A stretch of 64,000 nt of DNA from Budorcas taxicolor (lineage: Eukaryota > Chordata > Mammalia > Artiodactyla > Bovidae), in NCBI RefSeq assembly GCF_023091745.1, contig NC_068910.1, positions 88,168,170 through 88,232,169 on the forward strand, written 5' to 3'. The first letter of the stretch is position 1, and each line of letters begins with the position of its first letter. The notes under the pieces were generated by a model, which was not told where the DNA came from, searched no databases, and saw nothing but the letters and a program-made list of their open reading frames with translations. The translations under genes were made by a program, and so were the position numbers. This document shows, piece after piece, positions 21,055 to 33,011 of this stretch.

Positions 21055-22704
21055 TGCTGGGGTCCAGCCCCGGTGGATCCAGGGTAATTCGAAGGTGGGG
21101 ACGGAATCGGCATCCTGGAAAAAACTTATTTAATTACAGATATAGAGGGAGATTAGAAACAGATAGTGTAGTAGGAGAATTAGAGGAGAAAAGAGGCTGA
21201 ATAACTGGTTTACATGGAATCCCAATCACCACCTACATAGGCCACAGGCGTCTTTCCATTCTCCCAAAGGAGAGGAGGCACTGAGGCCTCCCCGGTCCAA
21301 TCTCAGAAGCCCAGGCAGAATTAGCAGGCTTGGTGTGTACCCACATTTCAGATGGGAATTCAGCCAGGAAAACGGGGAGTGAGACAGAAACGACACGGGG
21401 GATCAGTCTTTCCAGAAACTGAGCCGATTTCTTTATTTTTCAGGTTTGTTTATATACCTTTTTGTTATACATAGGGATGAATACAGAGTCATGCGGGGGT
21501 CAGCAGACCTGACCCTTGTCACAATCAGGTGCTTCATATAAAATTATACAAAGGTCTTATGAGTTTCATCATCTTCTAGCCATGAGGTCTGCTGACATTT
21601 TATAGCCCTTTCTGATACTGGTCAGTTAACCAGAAAACTTATTTTTCCAGGGGTGATTTTTTCTTAAATCAGGTGCCACCCTCCAAATAAAGTTGCATTC
21701 CTATAGGGTGAGGGTGTAGTGAGTTACAATCAAGAAAGGAATTTACTTAACCTAAGGTTTAACATGATTAATCTTAAAGGTTAATACTTATTTCTCCTAT
21801 ATGCTAGTTATATTCATTATAAGCGCAGGTATATGGAGATTTAGCAGCAAATATTGGCTTAACAAATGTAAACCCTTCACCAATGTTCCCCTTAAGATCT
21901 ATTTTGTCTTAAGATAGTGATAAAGTTACATTTTTACATAGCATAGTGATTTATAACAAAGTACAGTGGTCTATAATAAAAGAGAAAATTCATTAACTCA
22001 AAAAGTCTAGTATTGCTAACATCAAAAACTACTATATTTCCTTTTCTATATTCCAAATACATTGATTAATATATTCCCAGGTGCCTAAGGATATGGAGGC
22101 CTGATAGCAATCATTGACTCATCAATGAAAAAAGGCCTACGCTAATACTCCAAACTCTCTGTGCTGTTTATGGCTGAGAGGCTGTCACACAAGCTAGGCT
22201 GTCAGCAGAGAGGTTTGACCTGAGACATCCTTGTCGCACCCAGGGCAGGGAATTAGCAGTAATTATTGGCACGACAAATGAAAAAACCCTTCACCAATAT
22301 AATTTCTAATCAACCCACTATACAATACTAATGATCTTCTAACTTCTCAAAAAGAGTCTGTATTTAGAAAGTTTTAAAACATCCCATGCCTCTCACAGTT
22401 GGGAGGCTATAAACAATCACATGTGGCCTGACGAGCCTGATCAGGCAGGCCAGAGAACCTTCAGAGTTGGTAAGTTGAAACACTCTTGTCACGCCCAGGA
22501 ATTTTTATTAACTGGAGCTGCAAGTTAACTCCTTCTCTGTGAGAAATGGTTATGGGGGAGAGCTCCCCGTAAAGTACTCTGGTTTGGGGGGTAGATGCTC
22601 GGGAACAGGGGGTTTCCTGAGGCTTGATCATGCCTTTGCGTATGCCAAGCTTCCTTCCTCCTGACCTCTGCCATGGGCGGAGTTCCTCACGATGGCTCCC
22701 AACA
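21055..22704 (-). mobile_element. Solo ERV LTR (class II/ERVK-like)
   Basis: The 1650-bp unit begins TG (tgctgggg) and ends CA (cccaaca) on plus, with terminal dinucleotides intact and exact 6-bp flanking duplications. Read on minus it starts tgttgggagcc and ends ccccagca, resembling bovine BTLTR1-type LTRs as I remember them. A TATA-like box (21448-21457, minus) and an AATAAA signal (21431-21437, minus) lie close together, leaving roughly 375 bp of downstream R/U5. The U3 part contains a repeated module, seen three times near 21841, 22102 and 22253. No gag, pol or env sequence is attached, so the internal region was probably lost by LTR-LTR recombination. Confidence 0.9.
21431..21457 (-). 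promoter_or_regulatory. LTR TATA-like box and poly(A) signal
   Basis: On minus, GTATATAAAC is followed after about 10 bases by AATAAAG. In the LTR this places the promoter TATA and the polyadenylation signal almost adjacent. Activity cannot be judged from sequence. Confidence 0.6.
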
Positions 22705-22710
22705 CTAGAT

Positions 22711-25248
22711 ATCCCCACAGGACGTTAGAGTAGCATGTAGTAATGTGTATGTAAAGCACCTCTATCCATGGCTCTACAGACTAAGCATATGATTAATGTT
22801 ACTCAACCCTGTTAAACATCAATATTAATTTGTAAAGTCAGTATAGATTCACAGCCTCGGAGCAACAGAAACCCAACATCTATGAAAAGAAAAACACTGT
22901 ACATTTCTTTTTTTGCATTTCCTGAGAGCTTACTTTAGTGTAAATTCTGGATATAACAACAGGCACTATTAATATGCAAGATAACTTGTCCTAATAATTC
23001 CTTTAATAATTAACTTTAGCTCACAAACTCTGCCAAATGCAGAGTTTGCACAGAAAATGAACAGTAAATTAGACAAGGCTTTAAGCCATTTTTATTTTAG
23101 GTAAGGAACATTATAATTATATAAGAGGGTAGGTAGCTAATATAAAGTCAAGAATGAAAATAGTTTATCTCCTAGTATTGTTAAAATTATACACATATAT
23201 ACATACATAAAATATATAACTTTATGTAACATGCATATTATAATATGTTTATAATTTTAAATGCTATAGTGCAGGTTTTTTCTTAATGTTGAATACTAAT
23301 TATTTACAAATTCTTTATAGTTTAACACTGTCTGAAAAAAAAACATGTATTCATAACATAACCTAGTTGACCTTGAAAATACAAGAGATAGTAGATGTAG
23401 ATAGCTCAAGAACTTATGCCAATTTTAGTATTTTCTCTGTTGTGATTTGTTGTATTAAAGGTATTAAGTATTCAAAAATAAGAAAAAAGCTTCCATTAAT
23501 ACTATGTAAAGTTGAATGTCATTTAAAAATATTATTCCTTTTTATTCAGGTAGCAAATATTTTTGGATATAGTGTATGTGGCATATGTGTGAGAAGCCTG
23601 GAAAACAGGAATGGATTAGATGAAGATTCTACCCTCAAGGAGCTGGTGTCTAAAATGGTGAATTAGGCAATACATAAAAGGATTAAGTGTGGGTTTGTGC
23701 TATCATAGAATTGTCTGCAAGCACATTGTGGATTGCCAAGGAGGAAGGGATGATGTTTCTTATGTTTAACAGGTTAGGTTTTATTAAGAAGATGATTCTG
23801 GGGTCAGGTTTTAAAAATGAATAACATTCTCCGGTGATCATGATTAGAATAAAATTCCTGGAGAAATTCACCCCTTATGAAAGAAATTACCAATAAGTTG
23901 CTCTGTGTTGGTTTTGGTGCACATCATCTGTTAGACGTATAGTCACTAAATATTTTTCCAAATAAATTTTTGTATTTGAGTAACATCATTTTAAACTTTT
24001 CAAAAATGTTCTAAATTCTCTTACATGTCCGCAGTGAGCAGTATCAATGTTAGGTACTCGGTAGAGAGTAATTCCTAACTTCTGCCTCTTGTTCTCTTAA
24101 TGTATATTTTGTTGTAAAATATATGTTTTTGTTCAAACGTTTTTTTAAAATACTATCAGGAAAAATTGAGAAATATTTGAAAATGAACTTGGAAAAATAA
24201 TACACAAGTGAATGCCTGTGTACTGTTCCAGAATATCAACATTCATTGTCTTTGAACTACTTCGCTTTTAAATTGTTCAAAACAATGCAGATGACCTTGT
24301 CCATAGCCACACAAATGGAGGGCAGTTGATGTCCCCAAACTGGAAAAATCTTACATATTTGTACATTTATTTTGCTCTGCTGAAGGACCTAAACATAAAT
24401 GATACTTTGAAATCTTCTGAGTCAGTAGTAACATCTTAGTGAGCCTTTCATTAATGAATGAGTTAAAAAAATCTTTGACCTGTTCATTTTATACTTGTAT
24501 GAGAATTTTGATTTTAACACTTCTTGAAAACATCTTTTGACAGTACTTTCATTTGCAGTGATATGTTCTTGAGCAGTAATAGGGACTATTAGCATATACG
24601 TAGTGCAAATATCAAACACCTACTCTATCATGGTATAGGATAGTTGAGGAAGAAAATACATTAATATTTTCATATATAATATATAAAATTTATACATATG
24701 TGTATTATACGTGTACATATACATATTGTGTATACATACACCCATACACACACACATATATCAGTATCATATTGGTATTTACAAAATATGAAGAGTCTCT
24801 AAGGAAGAAGAGTCAAGGATATGTCAAAAAAGGATGACCTGTGCTTTTACTTGAAGAGAGTTCACATCAAGTAACATTTTAAGCATAGGACATTATTCTT
24901 GCACAAAATATAATAAATACAGAAGTATGAAAAGGCATGGCATGAATGTGAATTAGGTCGTAGCAGCTGTTGATTAAACTACAAGTGGATATGAGGGAGA
25001 AAAGCAGAAAAGTATTTAGTAATGATCCTGGAAAAAGTAGCCTAATGATAGATTGTGAAGATTGTTGTACTGGAGAATTTAGAATTTATCCAATAGCAAA
25101 ATAGAGCCATTCATGAGGTGGCATGTTTCAGTTTGATTTTTTAAAATGAATCCAGCAAAGAATGGATTAGGTGGTTCAATATTGTGGTCAAAAACAGTCA
25201 TAATGGGCTAGAGCATTGTTGGTTGAGTTGATTGAACACTATTTGGTC
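22711..25248. other. AT-rich sequence with simple-sequence patches
   Basis: No gene is recognised. AT/TA-rich patches occur at 23183-23260 and 24660-24770, the latter with some CA repeats. Positions about 24960-25200 ('gtggcatgtttcagtttgat', 'aatccagcaaagaatgg') resemble a sense L2 LINE 3' segment, weakly. Confidence 0.45.
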
Positions 25249-25350
25249 TAGGCAAGCTCCAGGAGGTGGTGAAGGACAGGGAAGCCTGGCATGCTTCAGT
25301 CCATGGGGTTGCAAAGAGTCAGACATGAATGAATGATTCAACAACAACAG
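25249..25350 (+). mobile_element. BovB/Bov-A 3' terminus, about 100 bp
   Basis: 'gcaagctccaggaggtggtg', 'gacagggaagcctggcatgc', 'ccatggggttgcaaagagtc' and a diverged terminal repeat 'aatgaatgattcaacaacaa' define a very short BovB 3' end. Confidence 0.82.
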
Positions 25351-26212
25351 CAATAATACTGAGGTTAAATGGTAGAGTCATAGCATGGATCATTAAAATA
25401 AAAAATATGGATATTTTCACATAAGAGAAATGATAAACAAAAAACTTTACTTTTTACTTTATGTAGACTTTGGATATGATAATTACCACCAAATCAAAGT
25501 CAGTAAGATTGGTCTACTATGTATTAATATCTGATGAATATATAATACTAAATTATTTTGTGTTCGTTTGGATGTTTTCAAGATGAGCAATTTTTTAAAA
25601 AATATCTTGTATATGAAATAAAAATTACAAAGCATCACATATTTCTAGAAATCTTATACTTTACCATTTTCTAACTGAATTGAGTTGTTTAGCTTTCAAT
25701 GTCTAATGTACTCATGAAGAAAAGCTCAAAAATTAATGAAGGCCCTAGTCATCTAACAAAATAGTTATCATGCACACACAGTATTTTAAAATGATTGAGT
25801 CATAGTCGATATTTTTGTCTACTAGGCACAAATTATTTTCAAAAAGTTTTACAGCATCTTGGCTTAAAAAACCTAAAAATAGGTTACATTGTGCTTTTGA
25901 TTACTAAGTGTAGGAAAATGAGGGACTCAAATCAATACAAACTTATTTTCAGACTGATTAAGAGCATCGTTTTGTGTGCTATATTTAAACCCAGTGAATA
26001 AATATAAATACTGTTCTGACTGAAAATTCTTACCTAGGTTTCACTATCTTATTTTCTTCATTTCAGAAAAAGAAGGACAAATTAAAAATAGCTTTATTTT
26101 CAGTAGGCAGCATGATTAATATCATAATTAATTGTTTATAAGGTGTCTAATTATGATGTGACTTTTAAAACTTATTCTTTTCCTCCTAGGATTCAGTGTT
26201 CTTTTATTTATT
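25351..26212. other. AT-rich unassigned sequence
   Basis: No recognised repeat or gene. Confidence 0.45.
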
Positions 26213-26527
26213 TATGGTTTGTTGTCCAGTTGCTAAGTCATGTCCAACTTCTTGTGACTCCATAGACTTTAGCATGCCAGGTGCCTCTGTCTTCCACTAT
26301 CTCCCAGAGTTTGCTCAAGTTCATGTCCCTTGAGTTGGTGATGCCATCTAACCATCTCATCCTCTATCATCCCCTTTTCCTCCTTCCGTCAGTCTTTCCC
26401 ATCATCAGGTCTTTTCCAAAGAGTTGGCTCTTCACATGGGGTGGACAAAGTATTGGAGCTTCAGCTTCAGCTTCAGCATCAGTCCTTCCAATAAATACTT
26501 GGGGTTGATTTCCTTTAGGACTGACTC
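26213..26527 (-). mobile_element. BovB LINE 3' fragment
   Basis: Antisense BovB: 'gttgtccagttgctaagtca' to 'ttcctttaggactgact'. It includes a short expansion of 'cagctt' (26458-26478, three to four units of 'ttcagc'), a small microsatellite-like change inside the element. Confidence 0.92.
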
Positions 26528-26697
26528 ATGTGAGATAACATTTTTACAGTTATTATATCTAATTTTGTGTGTAGTTCTAAGCTTTATTATACTTTTGCTT
26601 ACACTTTTATATTCTTACTTAACACCTTTAGTTAGTATTCTTGCCACTTGCCAATGAGTAAATTAACTCAGAGAGGTTAAAATATTTTAACCAACAA

Positions 26698-26882
26698 GTG
26701 AAAGTGAAAGTCACCCAGTCATGTCTGACACTCTGTGACCCCATGGGCTATACAGTACATTCTCCAGGCCAGAATGCTGGAGTGTCTTTTCCTTCTCCAG
26801 GGGATCTTCCCAACCCAGGGATCAAACCCAGGTCCCCCACACTATAGGCAGATTCTTTACCAACCGAGCCATCAGGGAAGCA
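26698..26882 (-). mobile_element. Bov-tA SINE
   Basis: Antisense Bov-tA with 'gtgaaagtgaaagtcaccca', a body lacking part of the 'ggctcctctgtccatggga' block, 'ggatcttcccaacccaggga' and the end 'gagccatcagggaagc'. An A-rich run (26886-26909) follows on plus. Confidence 0.92.
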
Positions 26883-27138
26883 GAGGAGAAAAAGAAAAAA
26901 AAAAAAAGTATTCTGATGTCAACTTTAGTGCATCTCCTAATTCTCCAAAGTTATTTGCTTAGTAACTACATCCATACTCCTGTCAAACTCCATCACTCCT
27001 CCAAGACCCCACCAAGTTTTAGCCTTCTCTAGGGTGCCTCATGAGCCATAATTACCTCTGCAATTTATTTCCTTCTATAAAAGGGTCATTCCTTTGCCAA
27101 AGATGCCATGAGTTCACAATTGCTGACTTAGAGGATTT

Positions 27139-28090
27139 TAGTTCAGTTCAGTTCAGTTCAGTTGCTCAGTTATGTCCAACTCTGCAAATCCATGGACTGC
27201 AGCACACCAGGCTTCCCCATCCATCACCAACTCCCAGAGCTTACTCAAACCCACGTCCATCAAGTCGGTGATGCCATCTAACCATCTCATCCTCTGTCAT
27301 CCCCTTCTTCTCCTGCCTTCAATCTTTCAGGGTCTTTTCCAATGAGTCAGTTCTTTGCATCAGGTGGCCAAAGTATTGAAGTATTTCAAAGTATTTCAGT
27401 TTCAGCATCAGTCCTTCCAATAAATATTCAGGACTGATTTCCTTTACGATGAACTGGTTAGATCTCCTTGCCGCCCAAGGGACTCTCAGTAATCTTCTCT
27501 AATACCACAGTTCAAAAGTATCAATTCTTTGGCACTCAGCTTTCTTTATAGTCCAACTCTCACATCCATACACGACTACTGGAAAAACCATAGCTTTGAC
27601 TAGATGGACTTTTGTTGGCAAAGTAATGTGTCTGCTTTTCAATATGCTGTCTACGTTGGTCATAACTTTTCTTGCAAGGAGTAAGCGTCTTTTAATTTCA
27701 TGGCTGCAGTCACCATCTCCAGTGATTGTGGAGCCCCCCCAAATAAAATCTGTCACTGTTTCCATTATTTCCCCATGCATTTGCCATAAAGTGATGGGAC
27801 CAGATGCCATGATCTTAGTTTTCTGAATGTTGAGCTTTAAGCCAACTTTTTCACTCTCCTCTTTCACTTTCATCAAGAGGCTCTTTAGTTTTCTTCACTT
27901 TCTGCCATAAGGGTGGGGTCATCTGCATATCTGAGGTTATTCATATTTATTCCAGCAATCTTGATTCCTGCATGTGCTTTATCCAGCCTGGCATTTTGCA
28001 TAATGTACTCTGTATATAAGTTAAATAAGCAGGGTGATGATATACGGCCTTGATGTACTCCTTTCCTGATTTGGAACCAGTCTGTTGGTC
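27139..28090 (-). mobile_element. BovB LINE, about 950-bp 3' fragment
   Basis: Antisense BovB beginning with four 'gttca' units of the terminal repeat and running into the RT palm ('tttggaaccagtctgttg'). The right end is a 5' truncation inside the RT domain. The coding frame is broken. Confidence 0.95.
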
Positions 28091-28109
28091 CAAATTTAAA
28101 AGATTTCAC
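27499..28109 (-). pseudogene. BovB RT/C-terminal fragment, frameshifted
   Basis: Two minus frames make up the remnant. Positions 27885-28109 carry the end of motif B and motif C ('NNLRYADD', with Pro in place of the usual residue two positions after it). Positions 27499-27876 carry the thumb ('KVGLKLNIQKTKIMASGPIT') and the G-C-E-S-W region. They are joined only across a frameshift near 27880. The RT N-terminal half is missing. Confidence 0.85.
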
Positions 28110-28169
28110 TCATAACTAAATACATACGTGTGAATAGTTAACCATCCTTTTAGTCTTTAAAGGGCGTTT

Positions 28170-28388
28170 GATTCGATCTCCCTGGTGGCTCACACGGTCA
28201 AGAATCCACTTGCAATGCAGGAGAACAGGGTGTGATCCCTGGGTCAGGAAAGATCCCAGTGGAGAAGGAAATGGATACCCACTCCAGTATTCTTGCCTGG
28301 AGAATTCCATAGACAGAGGAGCTTGGTGGGCTATATAGTCGATGGGGTCACAAAGGGTTGGATATGACTGAGTGACTAACACTTTCGC
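28170..28388 (+). mobile_element. Bov-tA SINE
   Basis: Sense copy with the head 'ctccctggtggctcacacgg', body 'cactccagtattcttgcctg' and tail 'gactgagtgactaacacttt'. Confidence 0.94.
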
Positions 28389-28622
28389 TGACTGTAAATA
28401 AAAAATCTTGTTCAGCTAAAGAAAGCATGGGAATACACTTAGAAGATGTAGATACTAGATGATGGTGTTTTATGACAAAAAGACACTTTTAGGGATTTTT
28501 ACTATTTTAGGATTAAAATGATAACTTTTAGTGATGATAAATAGGAAGCAGTCACATCAAAATTAAAACTAATTTGATTAACAATTTTAAAAGTTAAACA
28601 GTGAATCCCCCATCACATTACA

Positions 28623-28830
28623 TGCTCAGTCACTCAGTCGTGTCCAGCTCTTTGCAATCCTATGGACTGTAGCCTGCCAGGGTCCTCTGTCCATGGAATT
28701 CTCTAGGCAAGAATAGTGGAGTGGGTTGCCGTTTCCTTCTCCAGGGGATCTTCCTGACACAGCAATCAAACCCGCATCTCCTGCTTTGGCAGGTGGATTC
28801 CTTACTGCTGAGCCACCTGGGAAGCCCGTC
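28623..28830 (-). mobile_element. Bov-tA SINE with target duplication
   Basis: Near full-length antisense copy ending 'gccacctgggaagcccg'. Flanking 12-mers catcacattaca (28611-28622) and caccacattaca (28831-28842) differ at one base, supporting a moderately young insertion. Confidence 0.95.
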
Positions 28831-29169
28831 CACCACATTACAGTAGTACAAAAACCAGTCACAATACGGACGCCATTTCACAGCTCAGTAGAAGGTGATC
28901 CAATGAATGTGTGGTCATCTTGAAGGTACCAGTAGAGAAATGTGGATGAAATGGTTAGACTTTCAGTGAATACGGAGGCCAGAGTTTTCTTAAGAGAGAC
29001 CTTGTGCTGGCCATAGTATCCTTAAAGTAAACGTAAAGTAAATGGAAAGTAAGAGAAGAAAGGAAAAAAAATGGGAAGAACTGGTCTAATATAATTTGAA
29101 GTGAGTTTTTAATGAAGTAGGGTTAAGATAACTAGAAAGAAGAGTTTGGAAAGATAGTTTTAAAAATAT

Positions 29170-29235
29170 AATAACTTTTTTTTAATTTTTATTTTTACTT
29201 TATTTTATTTTACAATACTATATTGGTTTTGCCAC
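29170..29235 (-). mobile_element. L1 LINE 3' terminus (66 bp)
   Basis: A T-rich run then 'ttttacaatactatattggt' and 'tttgcca' match the antisense start of the younger ruminant L1 3' UTR, as also seen at 37262. It is severely truncated. Confidence 0.7.
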
Positions 29236-30237
29236 TTTTTAAACAATATTATACTATGCTTTAGTATGTGTTTCAAACCTTATATCATTGAAAGAAACCT
29301 GAAAATAATTCAACAGAAAAATTGGATGAAATAATTTTCCAAAAGATACTATATTCTCTAGCCTGAGGAAAGTTGTCGTTGTTGGTTCACCTTCATATGC
29401 TATATTGAAATAAAGCGCTAAAATACTTTCATAATTTATAAAATAATGATTTGCTTGTATTTTTCCCACATCACAGTGCTGAGCAAAAATGGTCATAAAA
29501 GTAGAAAAGCAATGGTCATGAAAGTAGAAAACCCACCTTTGGAATGTAAACTCCCAACCTTCCTATGGCTCAGTTGTCCTCACCTTCAAATGCTGAAGCT
29601 TGCTCATCCAGCACATTCCTGTTCTTATCTCATGGGCTCAGCTACCAACCCCCTTCCTAATTTTAATCACACTCCTCAATCATCAGTACACATGTTTCAA
29701 TCATTCTGGCAATTTTACTGATTTGGCTTAATCACTAGGCTGATAATTAATGCAGTCTTATTTCCCTCTTCCCTGACCAGGAATGTCAAAATATTAACAT
29801 CTGGCAATATTTTTTAGAGTCAATATTACACTTAATCTTAAAAAGATTAAAAGTCTATTAGAAGAATAGCCTCTATTCTGTTTTGTAAATATTCTCATTT
29901 CCATCTAGCAGAAAGCAACCATCCTTCATAATACATCCATTTGTATAGCTATGATAAGTGTTTTTCCAAAGTTGTTTTGAGTGATTAATCAGAAATTGAG
30001 TGTCATTTATTCATTCAACAAAGACTCATTAAGGATTCCTAATACAAATAGTCATGACTGGGCATTCCACAAAGACCATAAACTGTTCAATTTAAGTCAA
30101 ATTTTCAGTTACCTCTAAAAGTTTTAATATATTTCAAAGCAAAAGTAAAAATATATATATTAACTTTTTCTCTTAAAAGACAATGCTTTCTAGGCAAATT
30201 GAATTAAGTGATTTTCTTTCCTGCTCATTTTTAAAAA
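29236..30237. other. Unassigned AT-rich sequence
   Basis: No gene. Text near 30005-30050 ('tttattcattcaacaaagac') looks like an L2 3' end, too short to call firmly. Confidence 0.4.
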
Positions 30238-30573
30238 CAATTTTTAGAGGAGTTTTATGGTTATATCGCAGTTAAGAGGCATGTACATAGAGTTCCTGTA
30301 TAACCCCTGCCCATATACATACATAGCCTCCTCTACTATCACCATCCTCCATCAAAGTGGTACATGTTTTACAACTGATGGACCTACATTAGTACATTAT
30401 AATCCCCCCCAAAACCAATAGAGCTAACATAAGATCCTGTAGTTCTACTCCTAAGTATATATATGAGGAAAGCATAATTCAAAAAGATATATGCACCCCA
30501 ATGTTTGTAGCAGTGTTATTTACAATAATTAGGACATGGAAGCAAACTAAGATAGATAAATGGATAAAGATGT

Positions 30574-30602
30574 GGTGTGTGTGTGTGTGTGTGTGTATAC
30601 AC
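30574..30602 (+). repeat. (TG)n microsatellite
   Basis: About 12 TG units followed by TATACACAC within the L1 segment; probably length-variable. Confidence 0.85.
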
Positions 30603-30936
30603 ACCCATATATATAGTAGAATATTACTCAACCATAAAAAAGAATGTAAGAATGTCATTTGCAACAACATGGATAGACATAGAGATTTTCAGACTAAGTG
30701 AAGTAAGCCAGAGAAAGTCAAATATATCACAGATATTGTTTATATGTTGAATCTAATAAAATAATAAAAATTTATTTTCAAAACAGAAATAAACTCACAG
30801 ACATGGAAAACAAACTTGGGGTTACCAGACAGGGAGGGGAGGGATAAATTAGGAGTTTGGGATTAACAGATTAACATATGCATATTACTGTATATAAAAT
30901 AGGCAATCAAAAAGAACCTACTGTATAGCGCAGGGC

Positions 30937-31066
30937 TGGAGAAGGAAATGGCAACCCACTCCAGTATTCTTGCCTGGACAATCCCATGGATAGAGGAGTC
31001 TGTTGGGCTGCAGTTCATAGGGTCGCAAAGAGTCAGACATGACTGAGCGACTTCACTTTCACTTTC
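30937..31066 (+). mobile_element. Bov-tA/Bov-A SINE, 5'-truncated
   Basis: It starts at 'ctggagaaggaaatggcaac' (tRNA-like head absent) and runs through 'gcctggacaatcccatggat' to 'gagcgacttcactttcactt'. It sits inside the younger L1 segment, giving a three-layer nest. Confidence 0.9.
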
Positions 31067-31350
31067 ATACTATAATGGAAGATAATGTAAATAAGGAATA
31101 TATATCAATATACTGTATTTCAAAAATTTTAAAAATATAAAAATGAAAAACCCAAAGTCCATAGTTTACATTAGAATTCACTTTTGGCATTGCCCATTCT
31201 GTGGGTTTAGACAAATGTATACTGACATGTGTCCATCATTATGACATCCTGTAGAATATTTTCACTGCCCCTCCAAATCCTTTGCCCTACCTATTTATCC
31301 CCCTTTCCCTGCTCACTGTTATCTCTTATCTGAATTTAGACTTATGTTGG

Positions 31351-32216
31351 AAATAGACTGTCAGAACACATTTTTTTAATCTTCAATTCAAATTCAAATA
31401 CCAAAAATTACACATATGCAGAATACATCAATTCTAAGATTCTTTTCCAAATTCAAAATTCTACATTTACGGCAAATATGGGTCAAGTACAAGTTAGATA
31501 TTTCTTCTAAACCTTGAAAATATGCTTAGAATTGCTTAAATGTAGAATTGAAGTGTATTTGTTCAAGAAAACCATCTTGAATTATTATTCAAAATAGAAT
31601 TTTAAATGTAACCCCCTAAAATAAATAGCTCATCCTGAGCATGAAAGTTTGTAAAGCAAATTCAGCAAACTCAAGGTTTCTGAACAATAAAATAATACTA
31701 AGACATTCAGTGAAGGCAATCAAAATATTAATTATTTCTCTTTATAAAATGGATCTGAAATCTTTTTAGTATCAGATTCAGCAAATAATTATCACTAATA
31801 TTAAGCATACATTTGAAATTATTTAGGGATGATGGAAATTTTTTTGCATGTAATATATTAGTTTTAAACAAATAATGGAATAATTTTAGCACTATGTAAG
31901 TTTTTGGGTCCCTCAGTGTGTGTATGTGTGTGTGTGTGTGTATTGCACTGTGAGCTGGTGTGGGCCCTGTATCTCAAGGGTGGTAGTGAAGGAATGGAGG
32001 TTTTGAGGTAGTAATTACCATGTACTTCTAAACACCTTTTACTCATCTGAAAATTCAGTGAGGAAAGCTAAATGTTTTCTAAGATACATGACAATTGTAA
32101 CAATTCTTTGTAAAGTTTGGGTCAGCTTTTAAAAAATCAAGGACCATACGTCTCAGATCAGTTTATTATCTGAGTCCAAGTTCACCATAGACAAAGCAAA
32201 GGAAGCCCCTTTGTGT
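31351..32216. other. AT-rich sequence with a (TG)n tract
   Basis: No gene is recognised. A TG microsatellite spans about 31916-31941 (with interruptions). The rest is unassigned. Confidence 0.5.
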
Positions 32217-32365
32217 ACGTGAGTGCTTAGTCCCTCAGTCATGTCTGACTTTGTGACCCCAGGGACTCTAGCTCACCAGACTCCTCTGTCCATGGGATTC
32301 TCCAGGCAAGGATACTGGAGTGGGTTGCCATGCCCTCCTCCAGGGGATCGTCCCAACCCAGGGCT
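32217..32365 (-). mobile_element. Bov-tA SINE, 5'-truncated
   Basis: Antisense Bov-tA body ('tccctcagtcatgtctgact', 'ccatgggattctccaggcaa', 'gatcgtcccaacccaggg'). The tRNA-like head is missing after 'cccaggg'. Confidence 0.9.
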
Positions 32366-33011
32366 AGTTTACTTTTGATTCTTCTGTCTTCTTGTGCCTC
32401 CTTTGCTCTTATATTTATTCAGTCATTTGCTCCTCTCTCAGGTGAACAAACCACTTGCCCTAGGTCTTGATAACTTTGAAAAGCAATCTGAGCTTAAAAA
32501 TCAATTTAATGACATGTTTCTGTAGCATTAACGTCCTTTGCTTGTCTGCATTTGGCAGAGTTAAATAAGAAGACGATCCATTACACCTATAAAAATAAAT
32601 GTGCTCACAGAAGGGCAAGCCTGTGAAAGTCCAGAAGGCTTTACTATCCATCTCAAGTCTAAACATGTCAGCATCTTGTCCCAACTTCACAGTCCTGAGA
32701 GAGTGAGGAGACCTGGGCATCAGTGCTCACCAGCAGTGCTATTTTCTCCTCAATTGCGTGTTCAATAATTTAGTTCACTACTTCACTAGAATGAATCTGG
32801 AATGATTTAGAGACTTGATTTCATAAACTATGATAATCTATTCCTCTTCCTGGAAGTAGGCATGGTGAATGTGAAGGAAATCAGAGACCTCTGCAGAATT
32901 CTAAGGCCTGGAAGTTACCAGCACACCACTGGTTGCCTGTCCTTGTCTCTGTTTCTCTTGTTGTGGTGAAATTAATATGAAAAAAACTGACTATGAGAGT
33001 ACAGGCACTTA
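32366..33011. other. Unassigned sequence
   Basis: No recognised repeat; no exon with domain support. Confidence 0.4.

Larger units (their letters stand above)
30398..31140 (+). mobile_element. Younger L1 LINE 3' segment inserted in the old L1
   Basis: Sense L1 3' sequence: 'tagcagtgttatttacaata', 'atattactcaaccataaaaa', 'aacatggatagacatagaga', 'gggttaccagacagggaggg'. It is interrupted at 30937-31066 by a SINE and resumes to an A-rich tail near 31130. A (TG)n tract lies inside at 30574-30597. Confidence 0.82.
30238..31350 (-). mobile_element. Old L1 (L1M-type) 3' region, split by insertions
   Basis: Left part 30238-30397 ('aggagttttatggttatatc', 'gtacatgttttacaactgat') and right part 31141-31350 ('cccaaagtccatagtttaca', 'gtgggtttagacaaatgta', 'attttcactgcccctccaa') are adjacent segments of one antisense old L1 3' region. 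They are separated by a younger sense L1 that itself carries a SINE. Confidence 0.75.
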
